Positions 1 to 12,118 of a stretch of 64,000 bases of DNA are shown here, in pieces. This stretch comes from Saccopteryx bilineata (taxonomy: Eukaryota; Chordata; Mammalia; Chiroptera; Emballonuridae), in NCBI RefSeq assembly GCF_036850765.1, contig NC_089491.1, forward strand, positions 183,065,520 to 183,129,519, read 5' to 3'. The notes under the pieces are model-generated. The model saw only the letters and a program-made list of their open reading frames with translations. It ran no database searches and had not been told where the DNA came from. How positions within the stretch are numbered: the stretch's first letter is position 1; each line of letters opens with the position of its first letter. The translations under genes and the position numbers were made by a program.

Positions 1-788
1 AACTAGAAAAAGGAACAACAGACATGGGGAGAAAGAAAAATGTGTGCAACTGTAATGGCTTCTTTCATTTGCCACATATGTGAACTTGACAAAATTCTAA
101 AATCTGCACAGCATTCAATGTGCAACTATTGAATTTCTCAACTTCTCTGGCCTTCAGGTTCATAACTTATAAAACAATGATTCTCACTTTGTATGACCAC
201 ACATTCATACATATTTATATTATAAAGTTTACTAGGTGACAGAAAAGGGGAGGAAATGGTCTCAATCATGTTAATATCCACAAATAGTAGTCTCTACAAC
301 CAGTTAATGAAAAAGCAGACTCCTCCGTCTTTGACAAATGGTCTGTTTGCTCTTCGCATCAAAACCTTCTCTGAAGTATTACTTCTATTTGTAGAATTAC
401 TATCACATCTTTGCAAATATTTTATCATTTTAACTTTTTAAGTTACAGTCACATTAATTTTATAATTTTAAAAATCCATGTAAAATAGATAGAGCATAGT
501 TCACGTTTCTCATTACACAAGTGGGAAAAAAACCTGATTTTGGGAAAAGTTAAATGATTTTTCCTCAACAACTTAGGAACAGAAGCAAGACCAGATTTCA
601 ATGTATTTTTCATCTGGCCTGAGGTACTTCCTATTCCACCATTGATACATACTCTTTATTAGGAAACACCGTTTTGTTTTAAGTGTACAAACATCCTATC
701 TTGGTTCCCTTGCTTTGCACAGGGCATAGCATGGCCAATGCTTGCTGTTGAGATAGACACTGAACACTGCCATATGACAAACACGGTT

Positions 789-802
789 CCAGGAGGGGGC
801 GC
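789..802 (+). promoter_or_regulatory. CTCF-like motif
   Basis: The 14-mer CCAGGAGGGGGCGC matches the CTCF core (CCASYAGRKGGCRS) at all but one position. It lies in a short GC-rich island in otherwise A+T-rich DNA, just upstream of overlapping palindromes rich in TAATTA. It is not inside a recognised repeat. Motif match only; occupancy is inference. Confidence 0.35.
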
Positions 803-838
803 TGGGGCCGCCCCAACACAAGACACAGCCCTGCTCGC

Positions 839-882
839 ATTAATTAGACAAAACTAATTAATATCAAGTCCTGATATTAATT
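839..882. repeat. Two overlapping perfect palindromes
   Basis: ATTAATTAG (839-847) pairs with CTAATTAAT (854-862) across a 6-base loop. AATTAATATCA (856-866) pairs with TGATATTAATT (872-882) across a 5-base loop. The middle arm is shared, so the two hairpins are mutually exclusive. The arms carry TAATTA homeodomain-type cores. A regulatory role is inference. Confidence 0.6.
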
Positions 883-1154
883 CTGAAAACAGTGACTTCT
901 GACTCGGTCTCCAGGGAACAGCTGTACCCCCAAGAACAAACAGTCCTGACGTGGGCTATGGAGTCAAGCAATGACAGTAATTACATCATATATTGAAATA
1001 ATAACCAGTCATAAATTCATCACAGTGGAACATTTCATTTGAATTCTGAAGAATAGCCAATATGATTTTAAAATATGGCCTCTGAGAATAATTTGGGTCA
1101 CTTACTCACTAAAAAGTTAACACATAATAGTGATTATGGGTCCACCATGTTCTA

Positions 1155-1260
1155 CAGTTATGGTTTTTTCCACTTAACCCTGCAGCAAACCTTTAAGTGT
1201 AGGTGCTATTATTATTATCAATTTTAAACTGAAGAAACTAAAGAAGAAAATTGGCCAAAA
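1155..1260. repeat. MIR/L2-like relic
   Basis: The sequence has the texture of an ancient MIR/L2 element: a run of the type 'cctttaagtgtaggtgctatt' followed by an A-rich 'gaagaaactaaag' stretch. Highly diverged, and assigned by eye only. Confidence 0.3.
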
Positions 1261-1308
1261 TCAATTGTTTGGAGCATTGTCTCAATATCTCAAGGTTGCA
1301 TGTTACTA

Positions 1309-1461
1309 CCCAGTCAGGGCGCATACAAGAATCAACTAAGGAATGCATAGATAAGTAAACAAAGCAATATCGCTTGCTCTCTCTCTCTCTCTCTCCCTCC
1401 CTCTCTCTTTCCCTTCTTCCCTCTTTCTCTCTCTCAAAAATCAGTAAATAAAATTTAAAAA
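1309..1461 (+). mobile_element. Degenerate tail of a VES/Rhin-1-like SINE
   Basis: The order CAGTCAGGGCGCATAC, then a diverged middle, a CT-rich run (about 1375-1435) and CAAAAATCAGTAAATAAAAT is the 3' half of the GCCTGACC-headed SINE seen in better condition elsewhere in the window. The promoter boxes are missing, so this is a 5'-truncated or eroded copy. Confidence 0.45.
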
Positions 1462-3426
1462 AACAAAAAGTAAATTCAAGGCACTGGGAACTTATTTTTT
1501 ATGTTTATTAAAGAATGTTATAAACTGAAGCAGTAATCTGATCTGATATAAACCTAGTATGATCTAATATGACTATGATACAATCTGATCTGAATCGTAT
1601 CTTTGAATAGAAAACGCACTGTTACTGTTTCTACAGTTTTCACAGTGATAGTACCTGCTTCTTTCTCCTAACATTTCTGCTATTTATAAGAGAGTTTTCA
1701 TTTATAAAGGAGTTACATAAAATAGAAAAAATGTTTACTGGACACCCCCCTCCAATCAAAATCAAATTAAATTTTTCTCTGGGATACATGCCAAATATAG
1801 CAGGTTTTATCTTTCCAAACCTCTGTCTTTAAATAATACCTCCTCTCCCCACCTTCAAAGCCAAGCAAACTTAAGTAGGGGTGAGTATTTGTTTATCTGA
1901 ATTTGAACAATATTTTTATAACTGCAAACCAAAATCATCCTTTACAAATAAAAATGTATTCTTTCTTTAAGAACTTAATTTGTGTCCCACAGTTTTAGCA
2001 TACAGCAGAAAAATATGTGGTATATATTTTAAAGATTCTTTTTATGTAGAAAAGGCCAGATAGTGGAGAAACTAGCGTAGAAGTATCTTTAGTGTACTAG
2101 AGTCTCAACAGACTATCTTGGTCATCCAAATATCTAGAACATTTCAACTTTAATAGTCTTAGAGTTTATGTGACCTTTTTTATTTTTTATCATCTAATTT
2201 CAGTTCTTCCCACCTACTGCCTGATACATGGAGAATGTTTTATTCTCACTGTGTGTGTGTGCTTCAAAACAAATATATTTATATATAAGAAGAAATGCAT
2301 CAGTATTCCCATGGTATCTTTAAACTAAACTAAATTCAAGAGATTTATGGCTTAAGTATGAGTACAGAGTACATTTTCAAAAAGCCAACCTTTCTTCAAA
2401 TTCTGTACTTGGGTATGCAAAGAGAGACAAAACTATCTGGCAACTGCGCTACATTCTTCTCATTTTCTCTCGCCTTTCTTTGTTCCATTCCCTCCAACAA
2501 TTTTCAAGTCAAATTTACAGGAAGCTTTGGAAAGCATAAAACCACTTTACAATTATATGCTTAACACTTAAATACCTAACAGCTTATCTAATACTTGTTT
2601 AAATAATGAACCTAATTATGACAATCATTAGCATTTTTCCATTTGCTCTTCTCTAATTATAATAGCACAGTACAAAGGTAGAAACATAACATAAATGAGG
2701 CTGAATAGAAAAGAGCAAAGCCATAGTCACAAGAAGTGGGAGAGGTCTCTTGACATATTTACTAATGCACAGTTAAAAACGTTTGCCAAAATCTGAGAGT
2801 CTTGGGCATGAGTCTTCAATAATTTTTATGAGAAGGGAAATTCTGTTCCCCAAACAGGGAAAAGGAAGAGTCAAAGGCAAGTTCTTCCTCCAGTGGTTCA
2901 TTTACTTCTGGTGAATTTTTCCTTCATAATTAGCTAATCTCATGCTTAGACTATCATAAACACTCATGCCTAGAGGTAATAACTGGACAAAGAAGTAGTA
3001 GAGATATCAGACACATATCTGAATGGAAAGCTTTGAGAAACACTCTAAAAACCACTCAGAGAATTTATTTTTTCTTTTATTCATAATTTGTAAAGTTAAA
3101 AATAAATCTCATATTTCAAAAAACATCAGTAAGGCAGAATAGTTATATTAAAGACATGTCGACATCAATTAAAACTACAACCTTTAAAAATAGAGTAGGA
3201 TAATTTCAGCTATTGAGAAGGGCTATAAAGAAAAATAGTACAGTATGACAAAATGATAAGAGAAAGGATGGAGACAGCATTAAAATAAGTTGAAATACGC
3301 AGAAGATGTGACATATTTCTGATCTCTGGTGATAAAACTCAGAAAGGTAAGACCTGGGGCTGGGGGAGCATTTCAGACAGAGAGAACAAATGCATGAGGT
3401 CACATCTGAATAACTAGAAAGAAGGC

Positions 3427-3440
3427 CCAGTAGAGGGCGT
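3427..3440 (+). promoter_or_regulatory. CTCF-like motif
   Basis: CCAGTAGAGGGCGT matches the CTCF core at 13 of 14 positions, with an intact AGAGGGCG centre. It lies in unique sequence, outside the SINEs that also carry such motifs. Occupancy cannot be judged from sequence. Confidence 0.4.
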
Positions 3441-4763
3441 CCTAGGGATATATTGATATGCCAACAGGTAAGGTATGGTAGGCCAGAAAAGCAGTAAATG
3501 TTCTTCTAAAGACACTGATACCTTTGAGAGAAAGGGAATTATGTGATGTAATTGTTTGTAAAAGATTGTTTTGGCAGCTGTGTAGAAAACAAATCACAGG
3601 AGGGCAAGAATCAAATGAATCCATTAGGGGTTAGTATAGAGCAGACATGATGATGGCTTAGAATAGATGCTAGCAGTGGAAATGAAGACAAATGAATATA
3701 AATGAATAAATGAATTTATTTAATATATATTCATATGTTTGGATGGCAAAGCCAACAAAATTTTCTGATTTATTTATGGATAAGGTAGTCATACATTGCC
3801 TGTTCACCTGGGACAAAACCGATTTCTGTCTATTGTCCCAGTGCCTTATAGAATTAGTGGCTCTTTTATTCTCAACATAACCCCAGTTTGAACAATAAAT
3901 CATAGAGTTGCCCTGGCTATTGGGGAATAAATAATAAAGAAGATTCAAAAATGACTCTTCAGCTTGAGTAACAAGAAGTTTATGGTATTTGTTTCAAAGA
4001 TGGTCTATTAACAGTATCAAAAAGGATAAAATATAGTCAGAACTTTGTGTCCCGTGTTATACTCATGACTCTTTTGTGTTCACAGTCATCAGTACCATAT
4101 TCCTCCTTCCATTTCAATTCAGTAGATATGTAAGCATCTCAAAACTTCAATAGGAAAAAAAATAAATAAGGCAAATTAAATAGCCATGTAAAAAATGATA
4201 GCTCAAGTAACTGGCCAGAAAATTAAGAAAAAGAGAACCATTTTCAGGAGGAAGCAGCATGTACAGGAGTAGATATCATGATGCCCCCTAGTACTTCTGT
4301 TCATGTGGTGATCAAGTTCATGGACAGTAATCTTCGGTCAGGCAAGGCTGTAAGAATGAGCTCTAGCCTGGAGTCTGCAATGAGTGTGTACTACTAAATG
4401 AGTAGAAGGTAAGACTCTCGGGGAAAATCTCAGGGGAAAGAATCCTAAATAGAAACTGCTTTGCTTCCACAAAACATGGCACTGGTCATGGGTTTTTAAA
4501 AAACACACACACACATTAAAAGTGAGGAACAAAGGCTACATAAGAATTCTTCTTTAGAAGAAGGATAATGGCACAGGAACATCTTATGTCTAGATACATC
4601 GAAGTGATGGAGATAGCCCTGTGTAAATTAGAAGTCAAGAAATGTGTTTGGATATTTGTAAGCTGTCATTTCCTGAGACACGAAATGAAAGATTTAATAT
4701 GATTTTGCATTCTGAGAAAAAAATTCAAGGTAATGTGGCCTGAATAAATAACTACTATCTATT

Positions 4764-4767
<4 letters not shown>

Positions 4768-4808
<41 letters not shown>
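4768..4808. repeat. (CA)n microsatellite
   Basis: About 20 uninterrupted CA dinucleotides in unique A+T-rich DNA. Confidence 0.95.
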
Positions 4809-4810
<2 letters not shown>

Positions 4811-6207
4811 GCTACTGCTTTTTTCCCCTTTATCCAAAGGAGAGCAGCAATAATGAAAAAAAAAATCCTCCACAGTTTTTTCTTAATTCTAAAGTTCAAC
4901 AGATTTCCTCAAGGCCAAAAGAGAATTTCAAACCAACTGTGAGGTAATTCTTAAACCAAATTAACACCAAAGTTTACTACTAGAACCATTTCCCTTTATT
5001 AATATTTAAAAGCCAGTTAAGATTAAAACCTCTTACTATAAAATGAACCTATATATATATATACAGGCTCATTGACTATGACGGATAATTGACCGGAGAC
5101 TGTCAGTTTACATGCCAGGTAAAGGAGCAAATGGAAAGATTAGTTGTGTTTCAAAAGGAATTGTTGCACTTCAGCTGTTACCCATAATTCTTAGACTATT
5201 TTAAGCCTCAGTTTTGTGAACCATCCACCTACTATGATTTCCAGTATTACCCTAAATGGAAGAATCCTAGCAATGCCCAAGGGATTGATGCTGATTTCTT
5301 TAATTTTGGTAATTGGTTTTGTCAGTTGATAGCCTTGGGATGAGCCAAACAGGATTGAAGAGCAGCAGGACTTAACTCGAGTCTAAATTCAGCTGTAACA
5401 TCATAAGGAGGAAGGGAGGAAGAAGAGAGAGTATGAATCCCTTTAGGCTAATTGAATCTACTCTACATTCCTGTGGACTTGGTTCAATCTTTTAAATATA
5501 TATGGTTCCCACAGAAGTATCCCAATTATCTTTTAAAAACCACTGAACTGAAAAAGTAATTGCTAAAAAAACATGAGAATTGAAAGTTAGGTGAAGTCCA
5601 CTATTTGTTCAGGTTTTCAAATCAACAGCTGTGGGTACATTGAATTAGGCTTCTGACTATGTGCAAATCTCTCTCAACTTGCCACTGTCTTGCTTTTATT
5701 CTCTTAACAGAGTTCTTTAATCACAGATATTTCCAGAAACCTCACACATCATTGTACCCTGTACTCTAAATTAAGCTAAATATCATTTAGATGTTATCCT
5801 TTAGGAGTTAGGTGCTACCTAAATAATATCAATTTTCACAAGGCTGCCTAAATATTGTGTTCCACGCATAGCTACCTTCAAGCCCTTGCAGTGACTGCTC
5901 ATTTTACTTAACATTAGAGTCCTCCTTTGTTTCAGTTTCAATTTGGATCTTGGCTTCATCAGTGGATTCAATTTCAACATGACTTCAAAATAGTCTCTAA
6001 TGTCTAGTCCGGAAGAGTTAAACTCTTGGGGAATTTATTTAAAAATGATATTTAATGGACTGATTCGAAAGCTTTCTCTACAAATAAGGGATGAGCTATA
6101 GGAAATCGGACTGTGCACAAAACCTCCTGGCAGTCGTTTATACATGCATAATCTAATAGAATATTTTTTACACTCTCCCACAAAGTTATCAAAATTTTAC
6201 TGGAGGA

Positions 6208-6228
6208 TGACGTCAGAGTAATGGCGGG
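6208..6228 (+). promoter_or_regulatory. CRE and YY1-like sites at the L1-A 5' end
   Basis: A perfect CRE palindrome TGACGTCA (6208-6215) is followed by GTAATGGCGGGG, which fits the YY1 consensus around ATGGCGG. Human L1 also has a YY1 site in its first ~20 bases that positions transcription initiation (established knowledge). The equivalent position in L1-B is GTGATGGCGCGG, without the CRE. Function here is inferred. Confidence 0.5.
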
Positions 6229-6659
6229 GTAGGAAGCGATACCGATAAATCTCCCCCAAAACTCAACAAGATCTTCAACCAGAAACAGAAAAACCTATAC
6301 TTGGAGCTTCCAGATGCTTCGCAATACACCCAAAGGTATGATTGAGTGAAAAATTGGCTAAATATATAACCAAACCCTGAAGGAAATAGGGAGTAAGAAA
6401 TGCTCCGCCTTCCTCACTAACCTAAACAGGGCGGCTTTCTCTGGTAACTGTGAATATAGAAACTGAGGCGGGCAAAGGGGGTGAATAGATCCAGGCCGCC
6501 ACGGCACAAACGGCCGAACCAGGCTGTGGCACGGAGATCCAAGCCGAGGAAAATCTGATCCTGTGGCAACCCGGGCAATACAAGCTAACACTCGCGCCAA
6601 ACCCAAACAAAGAAAGACAAGCGGAGCGGCCATTTTACCCGGTCTCCTGGTCGGTGCAC

Positions 6660-7260
6660 AGTTAGTGGGCGAGAAGTTCTTCCTAGGCCCCGAGAGTGGG
6701 TGCCCGTGTTGCCCCATGGAGAGGCAGGGTCAGAGGCCTTTCTGTGGGCCGAGGGCAGAGTCTCTGGGCAGCCCCAGCGCCCTGGGAAAGCCACGCACGG
6801 GAGGGAGTGAGAACTAATTCCAACGGTGGAGAATTTCCGTGCTGGAGAGTGTTTCACTCAGAGGGAAACGCTGCCGGCCTCATATCCTGGTTTGCACACT
6901 CAGATAAGGAGTGAGCAATTCCTCCGAGTGCCTCGGCAGTGCGCGCTCGTGTTATCGCACAGAGGGGCAGAGTCAGGGGCCTTTGTGTGGGCCAAAGCGG
7001 AATCTCGAGCTGCCCCAGCGCCTTGCAAAAGCCGCGCACGGGGACGGAGCGAGACTCAATTCCAATGCTGCAACTTTTCCCTGCGGTTGGGAGTTTCACT
7101 CAGAGCGTGAGACTGCTGGCCGGGTACCTGGTCGCAGACAGTAAGTGAGAATTTCCTCCAAGCGCCCCGGAAGTGGGCGCCCGCTTGTGTTACCGGACAG
7201 AGTGGCAGAGCCAGAGGTCTTTGAGTGGGCGGAAAGCCCGCCTGATTATGCTAGCAGCTC
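6660..7260 (+). repeat. Tandem 5' UTR units of L1-A (about 2.5-3 copies)
   Basis: Recurring blocks of about 235-245 bp run in the order 'gtgagcaattcctccgag', 'cacagaggggcagagtcag', 'gccccagcgccctg', 'cgcacggg', 'ccaattccaa'. Starts are near 6666, 6906 and 7141. The same block occurs four times in L1-B. The arrangement resembles the promoter monomers of rodent L1s, although sequence relatedness to those is not claimed. Confidence 0.7.
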
Positions 7261-8632
7261 TGACTGACTGAGCCTTACCCAGAGCCCTGTGCTGAGTGGA
7301 AATAAAGTGGGGAGTTGCCAGCTCTTTGAGCCTCTTACTATCCAGGCAGAGGCAGCAGCAACCCCATAGCTGGATTATCAGGCTACTAACTGAGGAAGGA
7401 AAGACTAGGAGAAAGGCTCCAGGAACACGGTCTCTCTCACTGTCGGAGCCTATAAATGCTAATGAGCTTCGACTCCCAACGAGACTAAAGCACAATACAT
7501 GACATTGCCATAGAGACTTATCAACTGAAAACCTCTACCTGAGCGTGCCAAAGGGGCAGAACCCGGGGTACAGAGTCACTGACCAGGAAGAGGGAGAGAA
7601 AAGAAAAAGCAAGAAGATAACCTCTCAAAATCAAGAATAATCTGCAGACTTTATAACCTATCCCATTTTATTATATTTGTTCGTTTGTTTCTCTTATCTT
7701 CATTCTTGATACTTTTTTTTCCTCCTCCAATTTGGCCGATTAACTCTCTACTGGTCTTACTCTCTCCTCTCCTTGAACTACACTACCCATAAGTGTTACA
7801 TCTCCCATTATCTTTTCTCTTCTCTTCCTTTCTCTCTATGAGGGTTGCACTCCAAAACCCTTAACTCTCTCGCTCTCTCTCTCCTTTCTTTTTTCTTCTT
7901 TTAGTGGTTCCCTCTTTTTTTCTCTCTCTCTCTTTCTTTTCTCCCTCTATATTAGTTTCTTCCTTTCTCCTTTACATCTCCTCTCATTCTAACCTCAATA
8001 ACAAACAAATTATCTTATCTGGGACTCAAACCTATGTTTGTGGCATTTTGGGGGGTTTTTACTTCACCTTTTTAACTCAGTAGCAGTGCTCCTATCCCTG
8101 GCTCTCCATATTATCTAGTTCTTGTTCCACTAAATACAATAGTAATTTTTTAATTTGTCCCCCCATTTTTCCATTTTCCTCTTATTCCTCTCATCATATC
8201 TCTAAGACAACCAACACCTAAAAGCAAATCATTTTATTCTTGACCCAAATTTTTTCCTTATTTGCTTTTTGTGGTTCCATACGCTCTTTTTTTTTTCTTT
8301 TTTCTTTTTTTTTTTTTTCCTTTTTTTTTTTTTTTTTGCCCCTTTATTACTTTTCCCCAATTCAGGCCCTCCATCACAGGCATTGTTTGTTATAATTCAC
8401 AGTCCACCACAAGATTTTCTCAAGAAAGAGGGGAGAGGAGAGGAGAGGAAAAAAGGAGGGGGGGAATAATTTACTTTTTTTTAAAATTTTTATTTTATTT
8501 TATTTTTCTTTATTTCATTATTAATTTTTTTTAAAAAAACACAACTCTTTTCGATTTTTTATTTTTTTTATCTTTTTTAACTTTTTATTCTTTATTAAAT
8601 CTCATTAATACTATCAACAAAACCACCCTCAG

Positions 8633-9754
8633 ATGCCATTAAGGAAGAGAAAATCGAATATCATGGATACAAAAGAAAGAGAGGTAACACAGCTAGATGA
8701 GAAAAAATCAATGGAGAAAAAATTTAATATATTGGAAACCTTGGAGCTAAATGACAGAGAATTCAAGATAGCAATCCTAAAAATCCTCCGAGATATACAA
8801 GAAAACACAGAAAGGCAATTTAGGGAGCTCAGAAAACAACTCAATGAACACAAAGAATATATGTCCAAAGAAATTGAAACTATAAAAACAAATCAAACAG
8901 AGATGAAAAACTCAATTCACGAGCTGAAAAACGAAGTAACAAGCTTAGCTAATAGAACAGGTCAGATAGTAGAGAGGATTAGTGAAATAGAAGACAAGCA
9001 ACTTGAGGCACAACAGAGAGAAGAAGAAAGAGACTCAAAAATTAAAAAAAATGAGATAGCCCTACAAGAATTATCTGACTCCATCAAAAAGAATAACATA
9101 AGAATAATAGGTATATCAGAGGGAGAAGAGAGAGAAAATGGAATGGAGAACATACTCAAACAAATAATAGATGAGAACTTCCCAAGCCTGTGGAAAGAAC
9201 TAAAGCCTCAAGTTCAAGAAGCAAACAGAACTCCAAGTTTTCTTAACCCCAACAAACCTACTTCAAGGCATATCATAATGAAATTGACACAAACCAACAG
9301 CAAAGAAAAAATTCTCAAGGCAGCCAGGGAAAAGAAGAATACAACATACAAAGGAAGGCCCATTAGATTATCATCAGATTTCTCAGCAGAAACTCTACAA
9401 GCTAGAAGAGAGTGGACCCCAATATTTAAAGTCCTGAAAGAGAGGAACTTTCAGCCACGAATACTATACCCATCAAAGCTATCCTTCAAATACGAAGGAG
9501 AAATAAAAACATTCACAGATACAGAAATGATGAGGGAATTTATCATCAGAAAACCCCCACTCCAGGAATTACTAAAGGGGGTTCTCCAATCAGATACAAA
9601 GAACAAAAAAAAAAACAGAGCCACAAGTAAAAGCTCCAAGAAGAACACAATAAAACCAAATTTAAACTGTGACAACAACAAAGAGAAAGAGGGGGAGAAG
9701 ATGGAGATTAACAGTAGCAAAGGACGATGGAGTGCAAAAGTACTCACAAAATAG
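8633..9754 (+). CDS. L1 ORF1p, RNA-binding chaperone (intact, 373 aa)
   Basis: The frame encodes the L1 ORF1 protein, which trimerises, coats L1 RNA and has nucleic-acid chaperone activity in the cytoplasmic L1 particle. In order: a basic N-terminus, a long heptad-rich coiled coil (about residues 45-150, charged E/K/Q), an RRM-like domain starting at NNIRIIGI (about 152-250) and the C-terminal domain with LYPSKLSFKYEG (about 295-306). It starts at the first ATG, just after the pyrimidine-rich 5' UTR end. Human ORF1p has 338 residues. Here the last ~45 residues form a Lys/Asn-rich extension not present in L1-B, created by indels in an A-run near 9603. No stop or frameshift is present. ORF2 follows after 202 nt in another frame, as is usual for L1. 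Confidence 0.93.
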   Translation: MPLRKRKSNIMDTKEREVTQLDEKKSMEKKFNILETLELNDREFKIAILKILRDIQENTERQFRELRKQLNEHKEYMSKEIETIKTNQTEMKNSIHELKNEVTSLANRTGQIVERISEIEDKQLEAQQREEERDSKIKKNEIALQELSDSIKKNNIRIIGISEGEERENGMENILKQIIDENFPSLWKELKPQVQEANRTPSFLNPNKPTSRHIIMKLTQTNSKEKILKAAREKKNTTYKGRPIRLSSDFSAETLQARREWTPIFKVLKERNFQPRILYPSKLSFKYEGEIKTFTDTEMMREFIIRKPPLQELLKGVLQSDTKNKKKNRATSKSSKKNTIKPNLNCDNNKEKEGEKMEINSSKGRWSAKVLTK

Positions 9755-10742
9755 TTCGCTACAATGAACAGGGTAGGGACCCTTTTCATTACTCAAAGGT
9801 AACCACCATTGAAAAAACCACCACAGAAGCACATGAGATAAAAAAGATAGCAACAGAGGAAAGATGTATGGAATACAACCAAATAAAAACAAAAGATAGA
9901 AAAACGAAAGAGAAGGATCAAACAAGACACAAAACTAACAGAAAGCAAGATATAAAATGGCAATACGGAACTCACAAGTATCAATAATTACACTAAATGT
10001 AAACGGATTTAACTCACCAATAAAAAGGCACAGAGTAGCAGAATGGATCAAAAAAGAAAATCCAACTGTATGCTGCCTACAGGAAACTCATCTAAGTAAC
10101 AAGGATAAAAACAAATTCAAAGTGAAAGGCTGGAAAACAATACTCCAAGCAAATAACATCCACAAAAAAGCAGGTGTAGCAATACTCATATCAGATAATG
10201 CTGACTACAAGACAGGAAAAGTACTCAGAGACAAAAATGGCCATTTCATAATGGCTAAGGGGACACTGAATCAAGAAGACATAACAATTCTTAATATATA
10301 TGCACCAAACCAAGGAGCACCAAAATATATAAGACAGCTACTTATTGATCTTAAAACAAAAACTGACAAAAATACAATCATACTTGGAGACCTCAATACA
10401 CCGCTGACGGCTCTAGATCGGTCATCCAAACAGAGAATCAACAAAGACATAGTGGCCTTAAACAAAACACTAGAGCACCTGGATATGATAGACATCTACA
10501 GGACATTTCATCCCAAAGTGACTAAGTATACATTCTTCTCCAGTGTACATGGATCATTCCCAAGAATTGACCATATGTTGGGCCACAAAAACAACATCAG
10601 CAAATTCAGAAAAATTGAAGTTGTACCAAGCATATTTTCTGATCATAAAGCCTTGAAACTAGAATTCAACTGCAAAAAAGAGGAAAAAAATCCCACAAAA
10701 ATGTGGAAACTAAACAACATACTTTTAAAAAATGAATGGGTC

Positions 10743-11173
10743 GGCCCTGGCCGGTTGTCTCAGCGGTAGAGCGTCGGCCTAGCATGCGCAGGACCCGGGT
10801 TCGATTCCCAGCCAGGGCACACAGGAGAAGCGCCCATTTGCTTCTCCACCCCTCCGCCGCGCTTTCTTCTCTGTCTTTCTCTTCCCCTCCCGCAGCCAAG
10901 GCTCCATTGGAGCAAAGATGGCCCGGGTGCTGGGGATGGCTCTGTGGCCTCTGCCCCAGGCGCTAGAGTGGCTCTGGTCGCAACATGGCGACGCCCAGGA
11001 TGGGCAGAGCATCGCCCCCTGGTTGGCAGAGCGTCGCCCCTGGTGGGCGTGCCGGGTGGATCCCGGTCGGGCGCATGCGGGAGTCTGTCTGACTGTCTCT
11101 CCCTGTTTCCAGCTTCAGAAAAATGAAAAAGAAAAAAAAATAAAAAAATAAAAAATAAATAAAAAAAAATAAT
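10743..11173 (+). mobile_element. GC-rich tRNA-derived SINE in L1-A ORF2 (copy 1)
   Basis: The head GGCCCTGGCCGG carries A box TGTCTCAGCGG and B box GGTTCGATTCC. A GC-rich body follows, with a short internal duplication (two 'GGCAGAGC-TCGCCCC' blocks), then CTTCAGAAAAATG and an A-rich tail. A perfect 13-bp target duplication AAATGAATGGGTC (10730-10742 and 11174-11186) flanks it. A CTCF-like motif lies at 11012-11026 on the minus strand. Integration next to TTTTAAAA fits the L1 endonuclease preference. Confidence 0.93.
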
Positions 11174-12100
11174 AAATGAATGGGTCAAAGAAGAAATAAG
11201 TGCAGAGATCAAAAAATATATACAGACTAATGAAAATGACAATACGACATATCAGAATCTACGGCATGCAGCAAAAGCAGTGATAAGAGGGAAGTTCATA
11301 TCGCTTCAGGCATATATGAACAAACAAGAGAGAGCCCAAGTGAACCACTTAACTTCCCACCTTAAGGAACTAGAAAAAGAAGAACAAAGACAACCCAAAA
11401 CCAGCCGAAGAAAGGAGATAATAAAAATCAGAGCAGAAATAAATGAATTAGAGAACAGAAAAACTATAGAAAATATTAATAGAACAAGGAGCTGGTTCTT
11501 TGAAAAGATCAACAAAATTCACAAACCCTTGGCAAGACTTACCAAGGAAAAAAGAGAAAGAACTCATATAAACAAAATCCAAAATGAAAGAGGAGAAATC
11601 ACCACGGACACCGTAGATATACAAAGAATTATTGTAGAATACTATGAAAAACTTTATGCCACTAAATTCAACAACCTAGAAGAAATGGATAAATTCCTAG
11701 AACAATACAACCTTCCTAGACTGAGTCAAGAAGAAGCAGAAAGCCTAAACAGACCTATCAGTAGAGAAGAAATAGAAAAAACCATTAAAAACCTCCCCAA
11801 AAATAAAAGTCCAGGCCCTGACGGCTATACCAGCGAATTTTATCAAACATTCAAAGAAGACTTGGTTCCTATTCTACTCAAAGTCTTCCAAAAAATTGAA
11901 GAAGAAGCAATACTTCCAAACACATTTTATGAGGCCAACATAACCCTCATACCAAAACCAGGCATGGATGGCACAAAAAAAGAAAACTACAGACCAATAT
12001 CTCTAATGAATACAGATGCTAAAATACTAAACAAAATACTAGCAAATCGAATACAACAACATATTAAAAAAATAATACATCATGATCAAGTGGGATTCAT

Positions 12101-12118
12101 CCCAAATCTCAAGGATGG
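12101..12118 (+). other. Shared ORF2 frameshift site with slippery-type heptamer
   Basis: ORF2 is read in one phase up to GFIPN and in the -1 phase from GWFN onward. In frame, the junction contains the heptamer C CCA AAT, which fits X XXY YYZ. L1-B has the identical bases at 33629-33646. No strong stem-loop is evident immediately downstream. The frame change is seen directly; any recoding is speculation. Confidence 0.85.

Larger units (their letters stand above)
1..6201. other. Non-genic tract, mostly unique DNA
   Basis: No open frame longer than 92 codons and none resembling a known protein. The tract holds a CTCF-like motif and palindromes near 0.8 kb, a MIR-like relic, a SINE tail, a second CTCF-like motif at 3.4 kb and a CA microsatellite. 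The rest is A+T-rich sequence in which I recognise nothing. Confidence 0.6.

Noticed and set aside
256..6857. Scattered small open frames of 60-120 codons on both strands
   Set aside because: They lack homology, Kozak context or conservation clues. Some begin at non-ATG codons, and their number is what chance predicts.
10750..10815. tRNA-like heads with A and B boxes (also at 12975, 21790, 36850, 52345)
   Set aside because: Each is continuous with a SINE body and tail and flanked by target duplications, so none is a functional tRNA gene.
10743..11242. Overlapping frames of 60-160 codons on both strands in the GC-rich SINEs
   Set aside because: Stops are rare because of base composition. The same frames recur in each SINE copy and are not genes.
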